The notes: generated by a model not told the origin, from the sequence alone. DNA of 64,000 nucleotides from Paraburkholderia hiiakae (GCF_904848665.1 NZ_CAJHCQ010000013.1:186001-250000), one strand, 5' to 3'; counted from the stretch's first letter, positions 8,188 to 17,491 are shown. Made by a program: numbers and translations.

Positions 8188-8290
8188 AGGTTTGAAGGCC
8201 ACACACCCTGCATTATGCTTTCACGACACGCTGTGCGTGAGTTGTGTGCACTTGCCCTGCGCACAGCGTACCCATGTGTAGTCCCGCTGC

Positions 8291-8596
8291 TTATGCGCTG
8301 AGCGGTCCCGGCGCAATCGAGTCGATGAAGCGCGCGAGTTCGATGTCGCGCGAGGTGAGGCCGTCGGCTTCGTGAGTGGAAAGCGTGATTTCCACGCGGT
8401 TGTATACGTTGAACCACTCGGGGTGATGGTTCATTTCCTGCGCCTTGATGGCCACGCGCGTCATGAAGCCGAATGCCTCATTGAAGTCGGCAAAGCGGAA
8501 ATGGCGCTGGATCGCATCGCGGCCGGCGACGGCCTGCCAGCCGCGCAGGTCGGCCAGTTGCGATGCGCGCTCTTCGGATGTGAGTCGGTTGATCAT
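8291..8596 (-). CDS. phhB: Pterin-4a-carbinolamine dehydratase
   Basis: A 101-residue protein of the PCD/DCoH family. It dehydrates the 4a-hydroxytetrahydrobiopterin formed by phenylalanine hydroxylase so that the pterin cofactor can be recycled. The motif EMNHHPEWFNVYNRVEITL with the conserved His-His and later His is diagnostic. It lies 199 bp downstream of phhA on the same strand, the usual phhA-phhB order. Length is normal. Confidence 0.95.
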   Translation of the reverse strand: MINRLTSEERASQLADLRGWQAVAGRDAIQRHFRFADFNEAFGFMTRVAIKAQEMNHHPEWFNVYNRVEITLSTHEADGLTSRDIELARFIDSIAPGPLSA

Positions 8597-8795
8597 CGTT
8601 GCACCTCTGTTGAGCTTGGGGCCAGGCGTGCGCCGTTAGCCGATCAGCCATTTTTTCACTTATGGGACGCGTGTGCGAGCGGTCCGGTCAAGCAACGTGC
8701 GCTAGCTGGGGCGCAAAGGGCAGTTGGTGCCGCGTTGCGCGCCGTGTTGCGTCCGATGTTGCGCCTATCTGTCGCGCTGCCCAGCCGCCTTTCGT

Positions 8796-9689
8796 TCAGA
8801 CGTCTCCGTCATCGAGCCAGCCCTCGCCTGTGCCGCGCGTGATGATCGTGTCGCTGTGCAGCACGTCGCCTGCCGCGTGAGGCTGCGCCGCGATGAGCGC
8901 CGCCGGATCGTCAAGGCGCGAGGCAATGCCCGTGCCCAGCGCTTCGAAGAGCTGGGCGAACGAGTCGATCACAAAGTAGGTCTTCTGGAATGTGTCGATG
9001 CGATAGCGCGTGCGCAGCACGCGGTCGAGGTCGAACGCCAGCCGGTTCGGCGCCGCGCTTTCGACGCTGTAGAGCATCTCGCCCTTGCTCGACACGATGC
9101 CGGCGCCGTAGATCTTCACGCCGTTGGGCGTGCTCGCGTCGCGCATCAAACCGAACTCCACCGTGTACCAATAGAGCCGCGCGAGCAACGGCAACGCGCG
9201 CTCCTCGACGGCAAGCGCGGCACGGCCATAGGCGTGAATCGCATCGGCGAAAGTGGCGTCGGTGAGCAGCGGCACGTGGCCGAACAGGTCGTGGAAGCAG
9301 TCGGGTTCCTGCAGATAGTCGAGCTGATCGGGACGGCGCATCCACCAGGTGACCGGAAAGCGCCGGTTAGCAAGGTGTTCGAAGAATATGCGGTCGGGCA
9401 CGAGGCCCGGGACGGCCACGATGCGCCATCCGGTTGCCGCCATCAGACGCTCGTTCACCTGCTCGAAGGAGGGAACGTGGGAAACATTCAGGCCGATGCG
9501 CGTGGCGCCCTCGAGGAAGGCCTCGCAGGCGCGACCTTCGAGCAGCGCGCGCTGGCGCCGGTAGAGCTGATCCCATACGGCGTGATCGGCCGCGCCGTAG
9601 CGTTCGAGCGGCTGGTCTATCGTGAAATCGGGACGGGTGGTGAGACCCGCGTCGAACTGCTCCTGCAGTTTCGCGGTGGCGGCGGCCAT
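8796..9689 (-). CDS. phhA: Phenylalanine 4-monooxygenase
   Basis: A 297-residue bacterial phenylalanine hydroxylase that converts phenylalanine to tyrosine with tetrahydropterin, O2 and non-heme iron. Iron ligands are visible: His133 and His138 in CFHDLFGHVP, and Glu178 in WYTVEFG. It lacks the regulatory ACT domain of animal enzymes, as expected. It is divergent from an Lrp/AsnC regulator at 9831, which probably controls it, and is followed by phhB. The intergenic region contains an A/T-rich block around 9770-9800 that could hold promoter and operator. Confidence 0.96.
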   Translation of the reverse strand: MAAATAKLQEQFDAGLTTRPDFTIDQPLERYGAADHAVWDQLYRRQRALLEGRACEAFLEGATRIGLNVSHVPSFEQVNERLMAATGWRIVAVPGLVPDRIFFEHLANRRFPVTWWMRRPDQLDYLQEPDCFHDLFGHVPLLTDATFADAIHAYGRAALAVEERALPLLARLYWYTVEFGLMRDASTPNGVKIYGAGIVSSKGEMLYSVESAAPNRLAFDLDRVLRTRYRIDTFQKTYFVIDSFAQLFEALGTGIASRLDDPAALIAAQPHAAGDVLHSDTIITRGTGEGWLDDGDV

Positions 9690-9830
9690 GTTCGTAACGC
9701 TCCACTAAAAAGGCTTGCTGTGATGCAAGTCTAGAGCGATTGGCGCGCGGCATGTGCGCGTACTGAACGTGATTTACATCAAATATGCAATAATCGAGCG
9801 CTATCAAGTCAATCAATGCGGATTTAATTC

Positions 9831-10322
9831 ATGCTCGAACTCGACCATTTCGATCTGGCGCTCCTCGACGTGCTGCAGCGCTTTGGCCGCGCCACGCATC
9901 AGCAGCTTGGCGAGCAGGTGCCGCTCTCGCCCTCGCAGATCGGCAGACGGCTGCAGCGCCTCGAGGCCTCGGGGGTGATCGACGGCTATCGCGTGGTGCT
10001 GCGGCCCGAAAAGCTCGGGCTGGGCGTGACCGCGTTCACGAGCCTCAAGCTCAAGCATCACGGGGATTCGATCATCGAGCAGTTCCAGCAGCAGATCGAC
10101 GTGCTGCCCGAGGTGCTCGAATGCCACGCCGTGGTGGGAGACGCCGATTATTTGCTGCGCATTGTCGCGCCCGATCTGAACGCGCTCTCGACCTTCGTCA
10201 TGAAGAAGCTCATGCGCGTGCCCGGCGTGGACAGCGTGCGCTCGAACATCGTGCTGACCACGTTCAAGCGCAACGGGCCGCTGCCGCTCGGTCATCTGGA
10301 GCCGGGCGCGCCGGCGGCGTGA
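9831..10322 (+). CDS. Lrp/AsnC-family transcriptional regulator
   Basis: A 163-residue regulator with an N-terminal helix-turn-helix (about residues 5-60: LDVLQRFGRATHQQLGEQVPL and SQIGRRLQRLEASGVI) and a C-terminal RAM/AsnC ligand-binding domain (about 70-150, with ECHAVVGDADYLLRI). Its divergent placement against phhA strongly suggests that it regulates phenylalanine catabolism with an aromatic amino acid as effector, like PhhR-linked systems but of a different family. The start has an ATG directly after an A/T-rich region. Confidence 0.9.
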   Translation: MLELDHFDLALLDVLQRFGRATHQQLGEQVPLSPSQIGRRLQRLEASGVIDGYRVVLRPEKLGLGVTAFTSLKLKHHGDSIIEQFQQQIDVLPEVLECHAVVGDADYLLRIVAPDLNALSTFVMKKLMRVPGVDSVRSNIVLTTFKRNGPLPLGHLEPGAPAA

Positions 10323-10369
10323 GCGGAGGGCCCAAGAGGGCCGAAGGGCCCGCTTGCTGATTGAAGATG

Positions 10370-10894
10370 TCAGGCCGCGCTGGCCGTATTGAGCAGATCC
10401 ACGTAAGCCACGGCGACGAGATCGCTTTCATCCACGCCGAGCTTCGCGAACACCGCGTGCGCTTCGGCTTCGCCGCCTTGCTCGTCGTCCTCGGGGCCGA
10501 GCACCACTTCCAGCTCGACAAAGTCGCCCAGGCCGTCCACGCGGTCCAGATGAATGCGCGTGCGGCCCGCCAGATACACGTGGCGCTCCTTCGAGACAAT
10601 GCCGCGCGTGGTGAGCGCCGTGGCGAGCAGCGAGTGCATGGCCTCGGCATTGGTGACGGGGCTGCGCGTGTAGTACGAGGCCTTCGGGCCGTCGCGGTCG
10701 TCGCGCTGGTAGAAGATCAGCTCGGGCGGCGTGCCGTCGTCGAACTGGCGCAGCTTCAGGCGGCCGCGCGGTACATCGTAGAAGAAGTCCTGCTGGCGAA
10801 AGATCAGCGGCGCATCGGATGCGAGCTGGGAAGCGCGCTCGCGCAGGGCGTCGAACTGACGGGCGCGGGCTTTGATTTCGATGTTGCGGGCCAT
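10370..10894 (-). CDS. CYTH-domain protein (class IV adenylate cyclase / triphosphatase-like)
   Basis: A 174-residue CYTH-fold protein. The N terminus MARNIEIKARA carries the EXEXK-like triphosphate-binding motif in the form EIKAR, and basic and acidic strands such as LKLRQFDDG, YYTRSPV and HLDRVDGLGDFVELEVVL follow the family pattern. Such proteins act as class IV adenylate cyclases, thiamine triphosphatases or inorganic triphosphatases; the exact substrate is not decided here. The start at 10894 was chosen because the fold begins there and a GGAG sequence precedes it; upstream codons would add 25 residues without family match. It converges with the Lrp gene. Confidence 0.85.
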   Translation of the reverse strand: MARNIEIKARARQFDALRERASQLASDAPLIFRQQDFFYDVPRGRLKLRQFDDGTPPELIFYQRDDRDGPKASYYTRSPVTNAEAMHSLLATALTTRGIVSKERHVYLAGRTRIHLDRVDGLGDFVELEVVLGPEDDEQGGEAEAHAVFAKLGVDESDLVAVAYVDLLNTASAA

Positions 10895-11099
10895 GCAAGG
10901 CTCCTGTCGAACGAAGGGAACAAGGGGAACGATGGGAGAGGCTGGAAACGCGCCGCGCAGGGTGAGCACACCGGCAGGCGTGCTGAAAACGCGGAGCGAA
11001 TTCCCAATCTATCAAAACTTGTGTGACAGCGCTGTTACGCGAGCCGTTCGGCGCTCACGTCAGACATGAACGGCGTACGCGCGTCTTCATGAGCGCGGC

Positions 11100-11987
11100 T
11101 CATATCGCCCACTGCGTTTCGATCGACTTGAGCGCCGCCGCGATGGTGGGTTCGTCGCGCCGCGCGGCGAGCGTGATGAAGGTGAGCTCCGTGGGCACCG
11201 CCACGCCTTCGACGATGGCGAGCCCGTGCGCGTGCGCTTCGGCGAGGGCCGTGGAATCGCGCGCGAGCGTGAGGCCCACGCCCGATTTCACGAGATCGAG
11301 CATCGACGGTTCCTGGTCCACCTCGGCCACCTTCACGGGCCTCGCATGCGCGGCCTCGAAAAGCGTGGTGAGCAGGCGATTGTGCGCGGAGGCGGGCGGC
11401 GTCCAGATCCACGGTAGCGCGGCGAGCGCGCGCCAGTCCCGCGCGTCCTTCACGCGCTCCTTCCAGCCCGCAGGCGCTAGCACACGATACTGAAAGCGCG
11501 TGAGCGTGATGGCGTGGAAGGTATCGGGGGCGGGCGTGGGCTGGCCGATGTAGTAGCCCACGTCGAGTTCGCGCGAGCGCACCTGGTCGAGCACCCAGCC
11601 GGACATGCCGTGGCGTAGCGCCGTTTCGATCTGCGGCCAGGTTTCGACGAGCTGGCGCAGAAAGCCGCCCAGGCGCAGGAAGGCCGGATCGAGAATGGTG
11701 CCGATGCGCAAGCGCCCACGCACCTCGTGCCGCAGCGCAGCAGCGGCGCGCTGCACGTCGCCGGCGGCGGCGAGCGCGCGCTCGGCGTGCGGCAGCAGCG
11801 CCTGGCCGTCACGCGTGAGCGTGAGGCCGTGCGAGGTGCGCGTGAAGAGCGAGACGCCAAGCTGCTCCTGCAAATGCTTGATCTGCAGGCTCACGGCCGG
11901 CTGCGTGAGATGCAGGTGGGTGGCCGCGCGCGTGAGGTTGCCCTCGCGCGCGACCGTGACGAACGCTCGAAGCAAGGTCAGGTCCAT
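11100..11987 (-). CDS. LysR-family transcriptional regulator
   Basis: A 295-residue LysR-type regulator. The N-terminal winged helix (1-65) reads MDLTLLRAFVTVAREGNLTRAATHL, then LTQPAVSLQIKHLQEQLG; the rest is a periplasmic-binding-protein-like effector domain. It diverges from mmsA at 12100 with a 112-bp gap containing a perfect T-N11-A inverted repeat (11993-12013), so it probably regulates mmsA and itself. The effector is not known. Confidence 0.93.
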   Translation of the reverse strand: MDLTLLRAFVTVAREGNLTRAATHLHLTQPAVSLQIKHLQEQLGVSLFTRTSHGLTLTRDGQALLPHAERALAAAGDVQRAAAALRHEVRGRLRIGTILDPAFLRLGGFLRQLVETWPQIETALRHGMSGWVLDQVRSRELDVGYYIGQPTPAPDTFHAITLTRFQYRVLAPAGWKERVKDARDWRALAALPWIWTPPASAHNRLLTTLFEAAHARPVKVAEVDQEPSMLDLVKSGVGLTLARDSTALAEAHAHGLAIVEGVAVPTELTFITLAARRDEPTIAAALKSIETQWAI

Positions 11988-11992
11988 ATCCT

Positions 11993-12013
11993 GATATTAA
12001 ACCGCCTTATATC
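11993..12013. promoter_or_regulatory. LysR-type operator between the LysR gene and mmsA
   Basis: GATAT-N11-ATATC is a perfect inverted repeat of the T-N11-A form recognised by LysR proteins. It lies 5 bp upstream of the LysR start codon and about 87 bp upstream of mmsA. Confidence 0.55.
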
Positions 12014-12099
12014 GCTGTTGAGCATTAATCATTGGATCGCGCCCCGGCGTCCCGATTACGCTAAGCGCATCGAGGCTTCACGACAGAAGAGGCACACAC

Positions 12100-13623
12100 A
12101 TGGGCGAGACACATCAAAGCGATGCGGGCGTGCGTACGCTGACGCATTTCGTCAACGGCAAGCCGCTGGCCGGCACGAGCGACCGTTACGGCGACGTATT
12201 CAATCCGGCGTTTGGCAAGGTGAGCGCGCGCGTGCCGCTCGCCACGGTGGCCGAAGTCGACGCCGCCGTAGCCGCCGCGCAGGCCGCGTTTCCCGCGTGG
12301 GCGGAGATGGCGCCCATCAAGCGCGCGCGCATTCTCTTCAAGTTCAAGGATCTGCTCGACCAGCATCACGACGAACTCGCTGAATTGATCACGCGCGAAC
12401 ACGGCAAGGTGTTCTCTGATGCGAAAGGCGAGGTGATGCGCGGCATCGAGGTGGTCGAGTTCGCGTGCGGCATTCCCAACCTGCTGAAGACGGACTTCAC
12501 CGACCAGATCGGCGGCGGTATCGACAACTGGAATCTGCGCCAGCCGCTTGGCGTCGTGGCGGGCATCACGCCGTTCAATTTCCCGATGATGGTGCCGTGC
12601 TGGATGTTCCCCATCGCGCTCGCGTGCGGCAACACCTTCGTGCTCAAGCCTTCGGAGCGCGATCCCTCGGCTTCTGTGCGGCTTGCCGAACTGCTCAAGG
12701 AAGCGGGTTTGCCCGACGGCGTGTTCAACGTCGTGCACGGCGACAAGGTGGCCGTGGACGCGTTGCTTGCGCATCCCGAGGTCACGGCGCTGTCGTTCGT
12801 CGGCTCGACGCCGATCGCCGAGTACATCTACACGGAAGGCACGAAGCGCGGCAAGCGCGTGCAGGCGCTGGGCGGCGCGAAGAATCACCTCGTCGTGATG
12901 CCGGACGCCGATCTCGACCAGGCCGTCGACGCCCTGATCGGCGCGGCATACGGTTCGGCCGGCGAGCGTTGCATGGCGATTTCGGTTGCGGTGGCCGTGG
13001 GCCATATCGCGGACGAACTCGTCGAGCGCCTCACGCCGCGCGTGAAGACGCTGCAGATCGGCAGCGGCATGGACGGTGCCTCGGAAATGGGGCCGCTCGT
13101 CACGGGAGCGCATCGCGCGAAGGTGCAGGGCTATATCGAGGCGGGCGTGGCGGCGGGCGCGAGGCTCGTGGTGGACGGGCGCGGCCACGAGGTGGACGGC
13201 CATGAGGACGGCTTCTTCATGGGCGGCACGCTGTTCGACGACGTGAAGACCGACATGACGATCTACAAGGAAGAGATCTTCGGGCCGGTGCTTTCGGTCG
13301 TGCGCGTGCCCGATTTCGCGAGCGCCGTCGAGTTGATCAACGCACACGAATTCGCCAACGGCGTGTCGTGCTACACCTCGGACGGCGGCGTCGCGCGCGC
13401 GTTCTCGCGCCAGATCAAGGTGGGCATGGTGGGCATCAACGTGCCGATTCCGGTGCCGATGGCGTGGCACTCGTTCGGCGGCTGGAAGCGTTCACTGTTC
13501 GGCGATCACCATGCTTATGGCGAGGAAGGCGTGCGCTTCTACACGCGTTACAAGAGCATCATGCAGCGCTGGCCCGACAGCATCGCCAAGGGCGCGGAGT
13601 TCACGATGCCGGTGGCGAAGTAG
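12100..13623 (+). CDS. mmsA: Methylmalonate-semialdehyde dehydrogenase (CoA-acylating)
   Basis: A 507-residue aldehyde dehydrogenase that oxidises methylmalonate or malonate semialdehyde to propionyl- or acetyl-CoA, a late step in valine and beta-alanine breakdown. Catalytic Cys291 sits in GSAGERCMAIS, a context typical of MmsA. GITPFNFPMMVP and FVGSTPIAEY are the NAD-binding elements, and ALGGAKNHLVVMPDAD is another MmsA hallmark. It is divergent from a LysR gene and followed after 115 bp by a GMC oxidoreductase, so the two may share a catabolic role. Substrate range remains inference. Confidence 0.93.
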   Translation: MGETHQSDAGVRTLTHFVNGKPLAGTSDRYGDVFNPAFGKVSARVPLATVAEVDAAVAAAQAAFPAWAEMAPIKRARILFKFKDLLDQHHDELAELITREHGKVFSDAKGEVMRGIEVVEFACGIPNLLKTDFTDQIGGGIDNWNLRQPLGVVAGITPFNFPMMVPCWMFPIALACGNTFVLKPSERDPSASVRLAELLKEAGLPDGVFNVVHGDKVAVDALLAHPEVTALSFVGSTPIAEYIYTEGTKRGKRVQALGGAKNHLVVMPDADLDQAVDALIGAAYGSAGERCMAISVAVAVGHIADELVERLTPRVKTLQIGSGMDGASEMGPLVTGAHRAKVQGYIEAGVAAGARLVVDGRGHEVDGHEDGFFMGGTLFDDVKTDMTIYKEEIFGPVLSVVRVPDFASAVELINAHEFANGVSCYTSDGGVARAFSRQIKVGMVGINVPIPVPMAWHSFGGWKRSLFGDHHAYGEEGVRFYTRYKSIMQRWPDSIAKGAEFTMPVAK

Positions 13624-13738
13624 GCGAGCAGGAGCTGGGCGACTTATGAAGCATAACGAAATATTTGATGGTGCCCGGCTTGGCAATCGTGGTTCGAAAA
13701 TCACAATACAAAGAGAAGGGCATTAGCTGGAGACAATC

Positions 13739-15457
13739 ATGCCTGCACCGGGTGAAGTTCAAGGAGCACGCGGCGCTTCCTCGCGCCGCCTCGAAGGCGA
13801 ATTCGATTATGTGATCGTCGGCGCGGGCACCGCGGGCTGCGTGCTCGCCAATCGCCTGACCGAAGACGCGGACGTTTCCGTGCTGCTCATCGAAGCGGGC
13901 GGCACGGATGACTATCACTGGATCCACATTCCCGTTGGCTACCTGTATTGCATCGGCAATCCGCGCACGGACTGGCTCTACAAGACCGCCGCCGAAAAAG
14001 GCCTCAACGGACGCGCGCTTTCGTATCCGCGCGGGCGTGTGCTGGGCGGCTCGTCGTCGATCAACGGCATGATCTACATGCGCGGCCAGCGCGAAGACTA
14101 CGACAGCTGGGCGCGCGAGACCGGCGATTCCGGGTGGTCGTGGGACAGCGTGCTGCCAGTGTTTCGCCGCAGCGAAGACCATCACGGCGGCGCGAGCGAG
14201 TTTCACGGCGCGGGCGGCCAATGGCGTGTAGAGAAGCAACGCCTGCGGTGGCAGATTCTCGAATCGTTCGCGCACGCGGCGCAGGAGCAGGGCATTGCCG
14301 CGACCGACGACTTCAATCGCGGCGACAACGGTGGCGTCGGCTATTTCGAGGTGAACCAGAAGCGCGGCGTGCGCTGGAACGCGTCGAAAGCGTTCTTGCG
14401 CGCGGCAATGAAGCGGCCCAACCTGACCGTCGTCACCGGGGCGCTCACACAGCGCGTGATTTTCGAGGGCAAGCGCTGCGTGGGCGTGGAGTATCGCGGG
14501 GACGTGGACTACGTCGCGCGTGCGCGTTGCGAAGTCATCTTGAGCGCCGGCGCCGTGAATTCGCCGCAACTGCTCGAGCTTTCGGGGATCGGCGACGCAC
14601 AGCGGCTCGCGCAGCTCGGCATTGGCGTCGTGGAGGATTTGCGCGGCGTGGGCGAGAACCTCCAGGATCATCTGCAATTGCGCATGGCGTTTCGCGTGAA
14701 CGGCGTGCGCACGCTCAACACGCTTTCCGCGCACTGGTGGGGCAAGCTGATGATCGGCATGCAGTACGCGTTCTTCCAGAGCGGGCCCATGTCGATGGCG
14801 CCGTCGCAGCTCGGTGCGTTCGCGAAATCGGACCCGAACGATCCCGCGCTCACGCGGCCCGACCTCCAGTATCACGTGCAGCCGCTGTCGCTCGACCGCT
14901 TCGGCGAGCCGCTGCATCGCTTCAACGCGTTCACGGCGTCGGTGTGCAACCTGCGGCCCACGTCGCGTGGCAGTATCCACGCGGTTTCGGCGGACCCGTC
15001 GCAAGCGCCCGCGATCGCACCCAATTATCTTTCGACCGATCACGACCTGCGCGTTGCCGCCAACTCGATCCGGCTGACGCGGCGCATCGCGAATTCCGCA
15101 GCGCTCGCGCGTTACGAGCCGCACGAGATCCTGCCCGGGCTCGCATTTCAGAGCGAGGAGGAACTGCGCGAGGCGGCGGGCAACGTCGGCACGACGATCT
15201 TTCACCCGGTCGGCACGTGCCGTATGGGCCGCGCCGACGATCCGGACGCCGTGGTCGACGCGCGCCTGCGCGTGCGCGGCGTGGAGGGCCTGCGCGTGGT
15301 GGACGCCTCGGTCATGCCGACCATTACTTCGGGCAACACGAATTCGCCGACGCTGATGATCGCGGAGCGCGCCGCCGAGATCCTGCGTGCCGATCGTCGC
15401 GAGCGTGCGCGTGCGCAAACGGAGGCCGCCGCCAGTGCGACGTTGACGACCGCCTGA
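13739..15457 (+). CDS. GMC-family FAD-dependent oxidoreductase (choline/alcohol dehydrogenase-like)
   Basis: A 572-residue flavoprotein. The Rossmann motif VIVGAGTAGCVLANRL (about residues 25-40) binds FAD; GRVLGGSSSINGMIYMRG and the GAVNSPQLLELSGIG signature are the two GMC PROSITE-like motifs. The catalytic histidine region is IFHPVGTCRMG and the C-terminal part contains GNTNSPTLMIAERAA. These enzymes oxidise primary alcohols to aldehydes with quinone or O2. Its position after mmsA suggests supply of an aldehyde to that dehydrogenase, though a role in choline or polyether alcohol oxidation is also possible. About 20 residues precede the fold, so an internal start cannot be excluded. Confidence 0.92.
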   Translation: MPAPGEVQGARGASSRRLEGEFDYVIVGAGTAGCVLANRLTEDADVSVLLIEAGGTDDYHWIHIPVGYLYCIGNPRTDWLYKTAAEKGLNGRALSYPRGRVLGGSSSINGMIYMRGQREDYDSWARETGDSGWSWDSVLPVFRRSEDHHGGASEFHGAGGQWRVEKQRLRWQILESFAHAAQEQGIAATDDFNRGDNGGVGYFEVNQKRGVRWNASKAFLRAAMKRPNLTVVTGALTQRVIFEGKRCVGVEYRGDVDYVARARCEVILSAGAVNSPQLLELSGIGDAQRLAQLGIGVVEDLRGVGENLQDHLQLRMAFRVNGVRTLNTLSAHWWGKLMIGMQYAFFQSGPMSMAPSQLGAFAKSDPNDPALTRPDLQYHVQPLSLDRFGEPLHRFNAFTASVCNLRPTSRGSIHAVSADPSQAPAIAPNYLSTDHDLRVAANSIRLTRRIANSAALARYEPHEILPGLAFQSEEELREAAGNVGTTIFHPVGTCRMGRADDPDAVVDARLRVRGVEGLRVVDASVMPTITSGNTNSPTLMIAERAAEILRADRRERARAQTEAAASATLTTA

Positions 15458-15505
15458 GGGCAGGGGGCGACGCGCAAGATAGCGTCGTATCGACAACGAT
15501 ATAAG

Positions 15506-15533
15506 ACGCGCGCGCAAGCGCTTGCGCGCGCGT
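15506..15533. repeat. 28-bp perfect palindrome downstream of the GMC gene
   Basis: A 14-bp perfect inverted repeat with no spacer, composed mostly of alternating CG. It can form a cruciform or hairpin. TGTTGCTTT follows, which is a poor U-tract, so it is at best a weak terminator. The rest of 15458-15826 shows only an A/T-rich stretch near 15610-15640 that may be the promoter of the following ABC operon. Confidence 0.6.
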
Positions 15534-15826
15534 GTTGCTTTACGTCTGTCAGATACGCGTTTGCGTCGATCATGCGACTAACCTGCGCGTATTGTTCATC
15601 GAACTGTCGTCAACTGTTGATTTAAACGTTTACTGTCCTTGTGACGCCCCCTTAAGTGCAAATCCCAATGATTGCGCTGCATCATTGGCGAGACAATGAC
15701 GCGATGTCGGCAGGCGCGCGTTGCGCGCATCGGGAGGCGCGCCGCAACGTCCGCGCCGGACCTCACCGTGCACCACAAGTCACGGACGGTCTGCAGTGTT
15801 ACGCCTTACCACGCTCGGAAGGGGAC

Positions 15827-16606
15827 ATGATTCTCGGCGACACGATTCTGGAGACGCGCGACCTCACGAAACAGTTCAAGGGCTTCACGGCCGTGAACGG
15901 CGTGAACCTGCGCGTGTGCCGCGGCTCGATCCATGCGCTGATCGGACCGAACGGCGCAGGCAAGACCACCTGCTTCAATCTCCTCACCAAATTCCTCGTG
16001 CCCAGCGCGGGGCGCATCGTCTTCAACGGCATCGACATCACGCATGAGCGGCCCGCGCAGATCGCGCGGCGCGGCATCATCCGCTCGTTCCAGATTTCGG
16101 CCGTGTTTCCGCACCTCACGGCGCTCCAGAATGTGCGCGTGGGGCTGCAGCGCTCGCTCGGCACCGCCTACCACTTCTGGAAAAGCGAACGCACGCTCGC
16201 GGAGCTCAACGACCGCGCCATGGATCTGCTCACGCAAGTGGGCCTCACCGATTTCGCCGATGTGCCCACGGTCGAACTCGCCTATGGCCGCAAGCGCGCA
16301 CTGGAAATCGCCACGACGCTCGCCATGGAACCCGAGCTGATGCTGCTCGACGAACCGACCCAGGGCATGGGCCACGAAGACGTCGACCGCGTGACGGCGC
16401 TCATCAAGAAAGTATCGAGTGGCCGCACGATCCTCATGGTCGAGCACAACATGAACGTGATTGCGGGCATCTCCGACACCATCACGGTGCTCCAGCGCGG
16501 CGAGGTGCTCGCCGAAGGCAGCTACGCCGAAGTCTCGAAGAACCCGCTCGTCGCCGAAGCCTATATGGGCAGCGCGGACGCGGCGCTCACGGGGGCGCAC
16601 GCATGA
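15827..16606 (+). CDS. livG: HAAT-family ABC transporter ATP-binding protein (LivG-like)
   Basis: A 259-residue ATPase of the branched-chain amino acid/urea (HAAT) type. Walker A GPNGAGKTT is at about 40-48, the Q-loop lies in RSFQISAVF, the signature is the LivG-like variant LAYGRKRALEIA, Walker B is LMLLDEPTQGMG and the H-loop is VEHNM. The ATG at 15827 follows GGAAGGGGAC. Its 3' end overlaps the next ATPase gene by 4 bp (ATGA), so the two are translationally coupled. First gene of a five-gene transporter operon. Confidence 0.92.
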   Translation: MILGDTILETRDLTKQFKGFTAVNGVNLRVCRGSIHALIGPNGAGKTTCFNLLTKFLVPSAGRIVFNGIDITHERPAQIARRGIIRSFQISAVFPHLTALQNVRVGLQRSLGTAYHFWKSERTLAELNDRAMDLLTQVGLTDFADVPTVELAYGRKRALEIATTLAMEPELMLLDEPTQGMGHEDVDRVTALIKKVSSGRTILMVEHNMNVIAGISDTITVLQRGEVLAEGSYAEVSKNPLVAEAYMGSADAALTGAHA

Positions 16607-17382
16607 ACACGGTCACCGAACGCGAGACGGCCGCCGCTGCTGGCGCGACCGAAAGCGCGAAGGCGCTGGAGATTGCGGGGCTGCAGGCGTGGTACGGCGA
16701 GTCGCACATCCTGCACGGCGTGGATCTTTCCGTCGGGCGCGGCGAGGTCGTGACGCTGCTCGGGCGCAACGGCGCGGGCCGCACCACCACATTGCGCGCC
16801 ATCATGGGACTCACGGGGCGGCGCACCGGATCGATCCGCATTGGCGGGCGCGAGACGATCCAGATGCCCACCTATCGCATCGCGCACTGTGGCGTGGGCT
16901 ATTGCCCCGAGGAGCGCGGCATTTTCTCGAGCCTCTCGTGCGAAGAAAATCTGCTTCTGCCGCCCCATATCGGCGCAAAGGGTGAGAAGAGGGCGAAGTT
17001 GGCAGAGGGCATGTCGCTCGACGAGATCTACGCGATGTTCCCCAATCTCGCCGAACGGCGCAACAGCCAGGGCACGCGGCTTTCCGGCGGCGAGCAGCAG
17101 ATGCTGGCCGTGGCGCGCATTCTGCGCACGGGCGCGAATCTGCTGCTGCTAGACGAGATATCGGAAGGTCTCGCGCCGGTGATCGTTCAAACGCTCGCGC
17201 GCATGATCCTCACCCTGAAGGCGCGCGGCTACACGATCGTGATGGTTGAACAGAACTTCCGCTTCGCGGCGCCGCTCGCGGACCGCTTTTACGTGATGGA
17301 GCACGGGCGCATCGTCGAGCACTTCGGCACTGCCGAGCTCGAGGGGAAGATGCCGGTGCTGCACGACCTGCTGGGCGTTTAA
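16603..17382 (+). CDS. livF: HAAT-family ABC transporter ATP-binding protein (LivF-like) with Arg in Walker A
   Basis: A 259-residue ATPase partner of the preceding LivG-like protein. The P-loop reads GRNGAGRTTT, so the invariant lysine that contacts the ATP phosphates is Arg60. The other motifs look intact: signature RLSGGEQQM, Walker B LLLLDEISEGLAP and H-loop VEQNF. The first 20 residues are a poorly conserved Ala/Glu-rich extension. If the lysine change reduces hydrolysis, the LivG-like subunit could be the main motor, giving an asymmetric pair; this is inference. Confidence 0.9.
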   Translation: MNTVTERETAAAAGATESAKALEIAGLQAWYGESHILHGVDLSVGRGEVVTLLGRNGAGRTTTLRAIMGLTGRRTGSIRIGGRETIQMPTYRIAHCGVGYCPEERGIFSSLSCEENLLLPPHIGAKGEKRAKLAEGMSLDEIYAMFPNLAERRNSQGTRLSGGEQQMLAVARILRTGANLLLLDEISEGLAPVIVQTLARMILTLKARGYTIVMVEQNFRFAAPLADRFYVMEHGRIVEHFGTAELEGKMPVLHDLLGV

Positions 17383-17398
17383 TTTTCGGTCTGGTTTT

Positions 17399-17423
17399 GC
17401 GCGGCGCGGCACGAGCGCCGCGC
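17399..17423 (+). other. Intercistronic GC-rich hairpin before the binding-protein gene
   Basis: A perfect 9-bp stem, GCGCGGCGC with GCGCCGCGC, loop of 7 nt, between the ATPase gene and the binding-protein gene. GAATCGTTTTGCC follows. It may act as a partial terminator or as an mRNA end stabiliser. Confidence 0.5.
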
Positions 17424-17491
17424 GAATCGTTTTGCCTCCAGTGTTCATGGAGTGTTCCTGAATAACTACGCAACCAAGGAAGGAGACTGCA

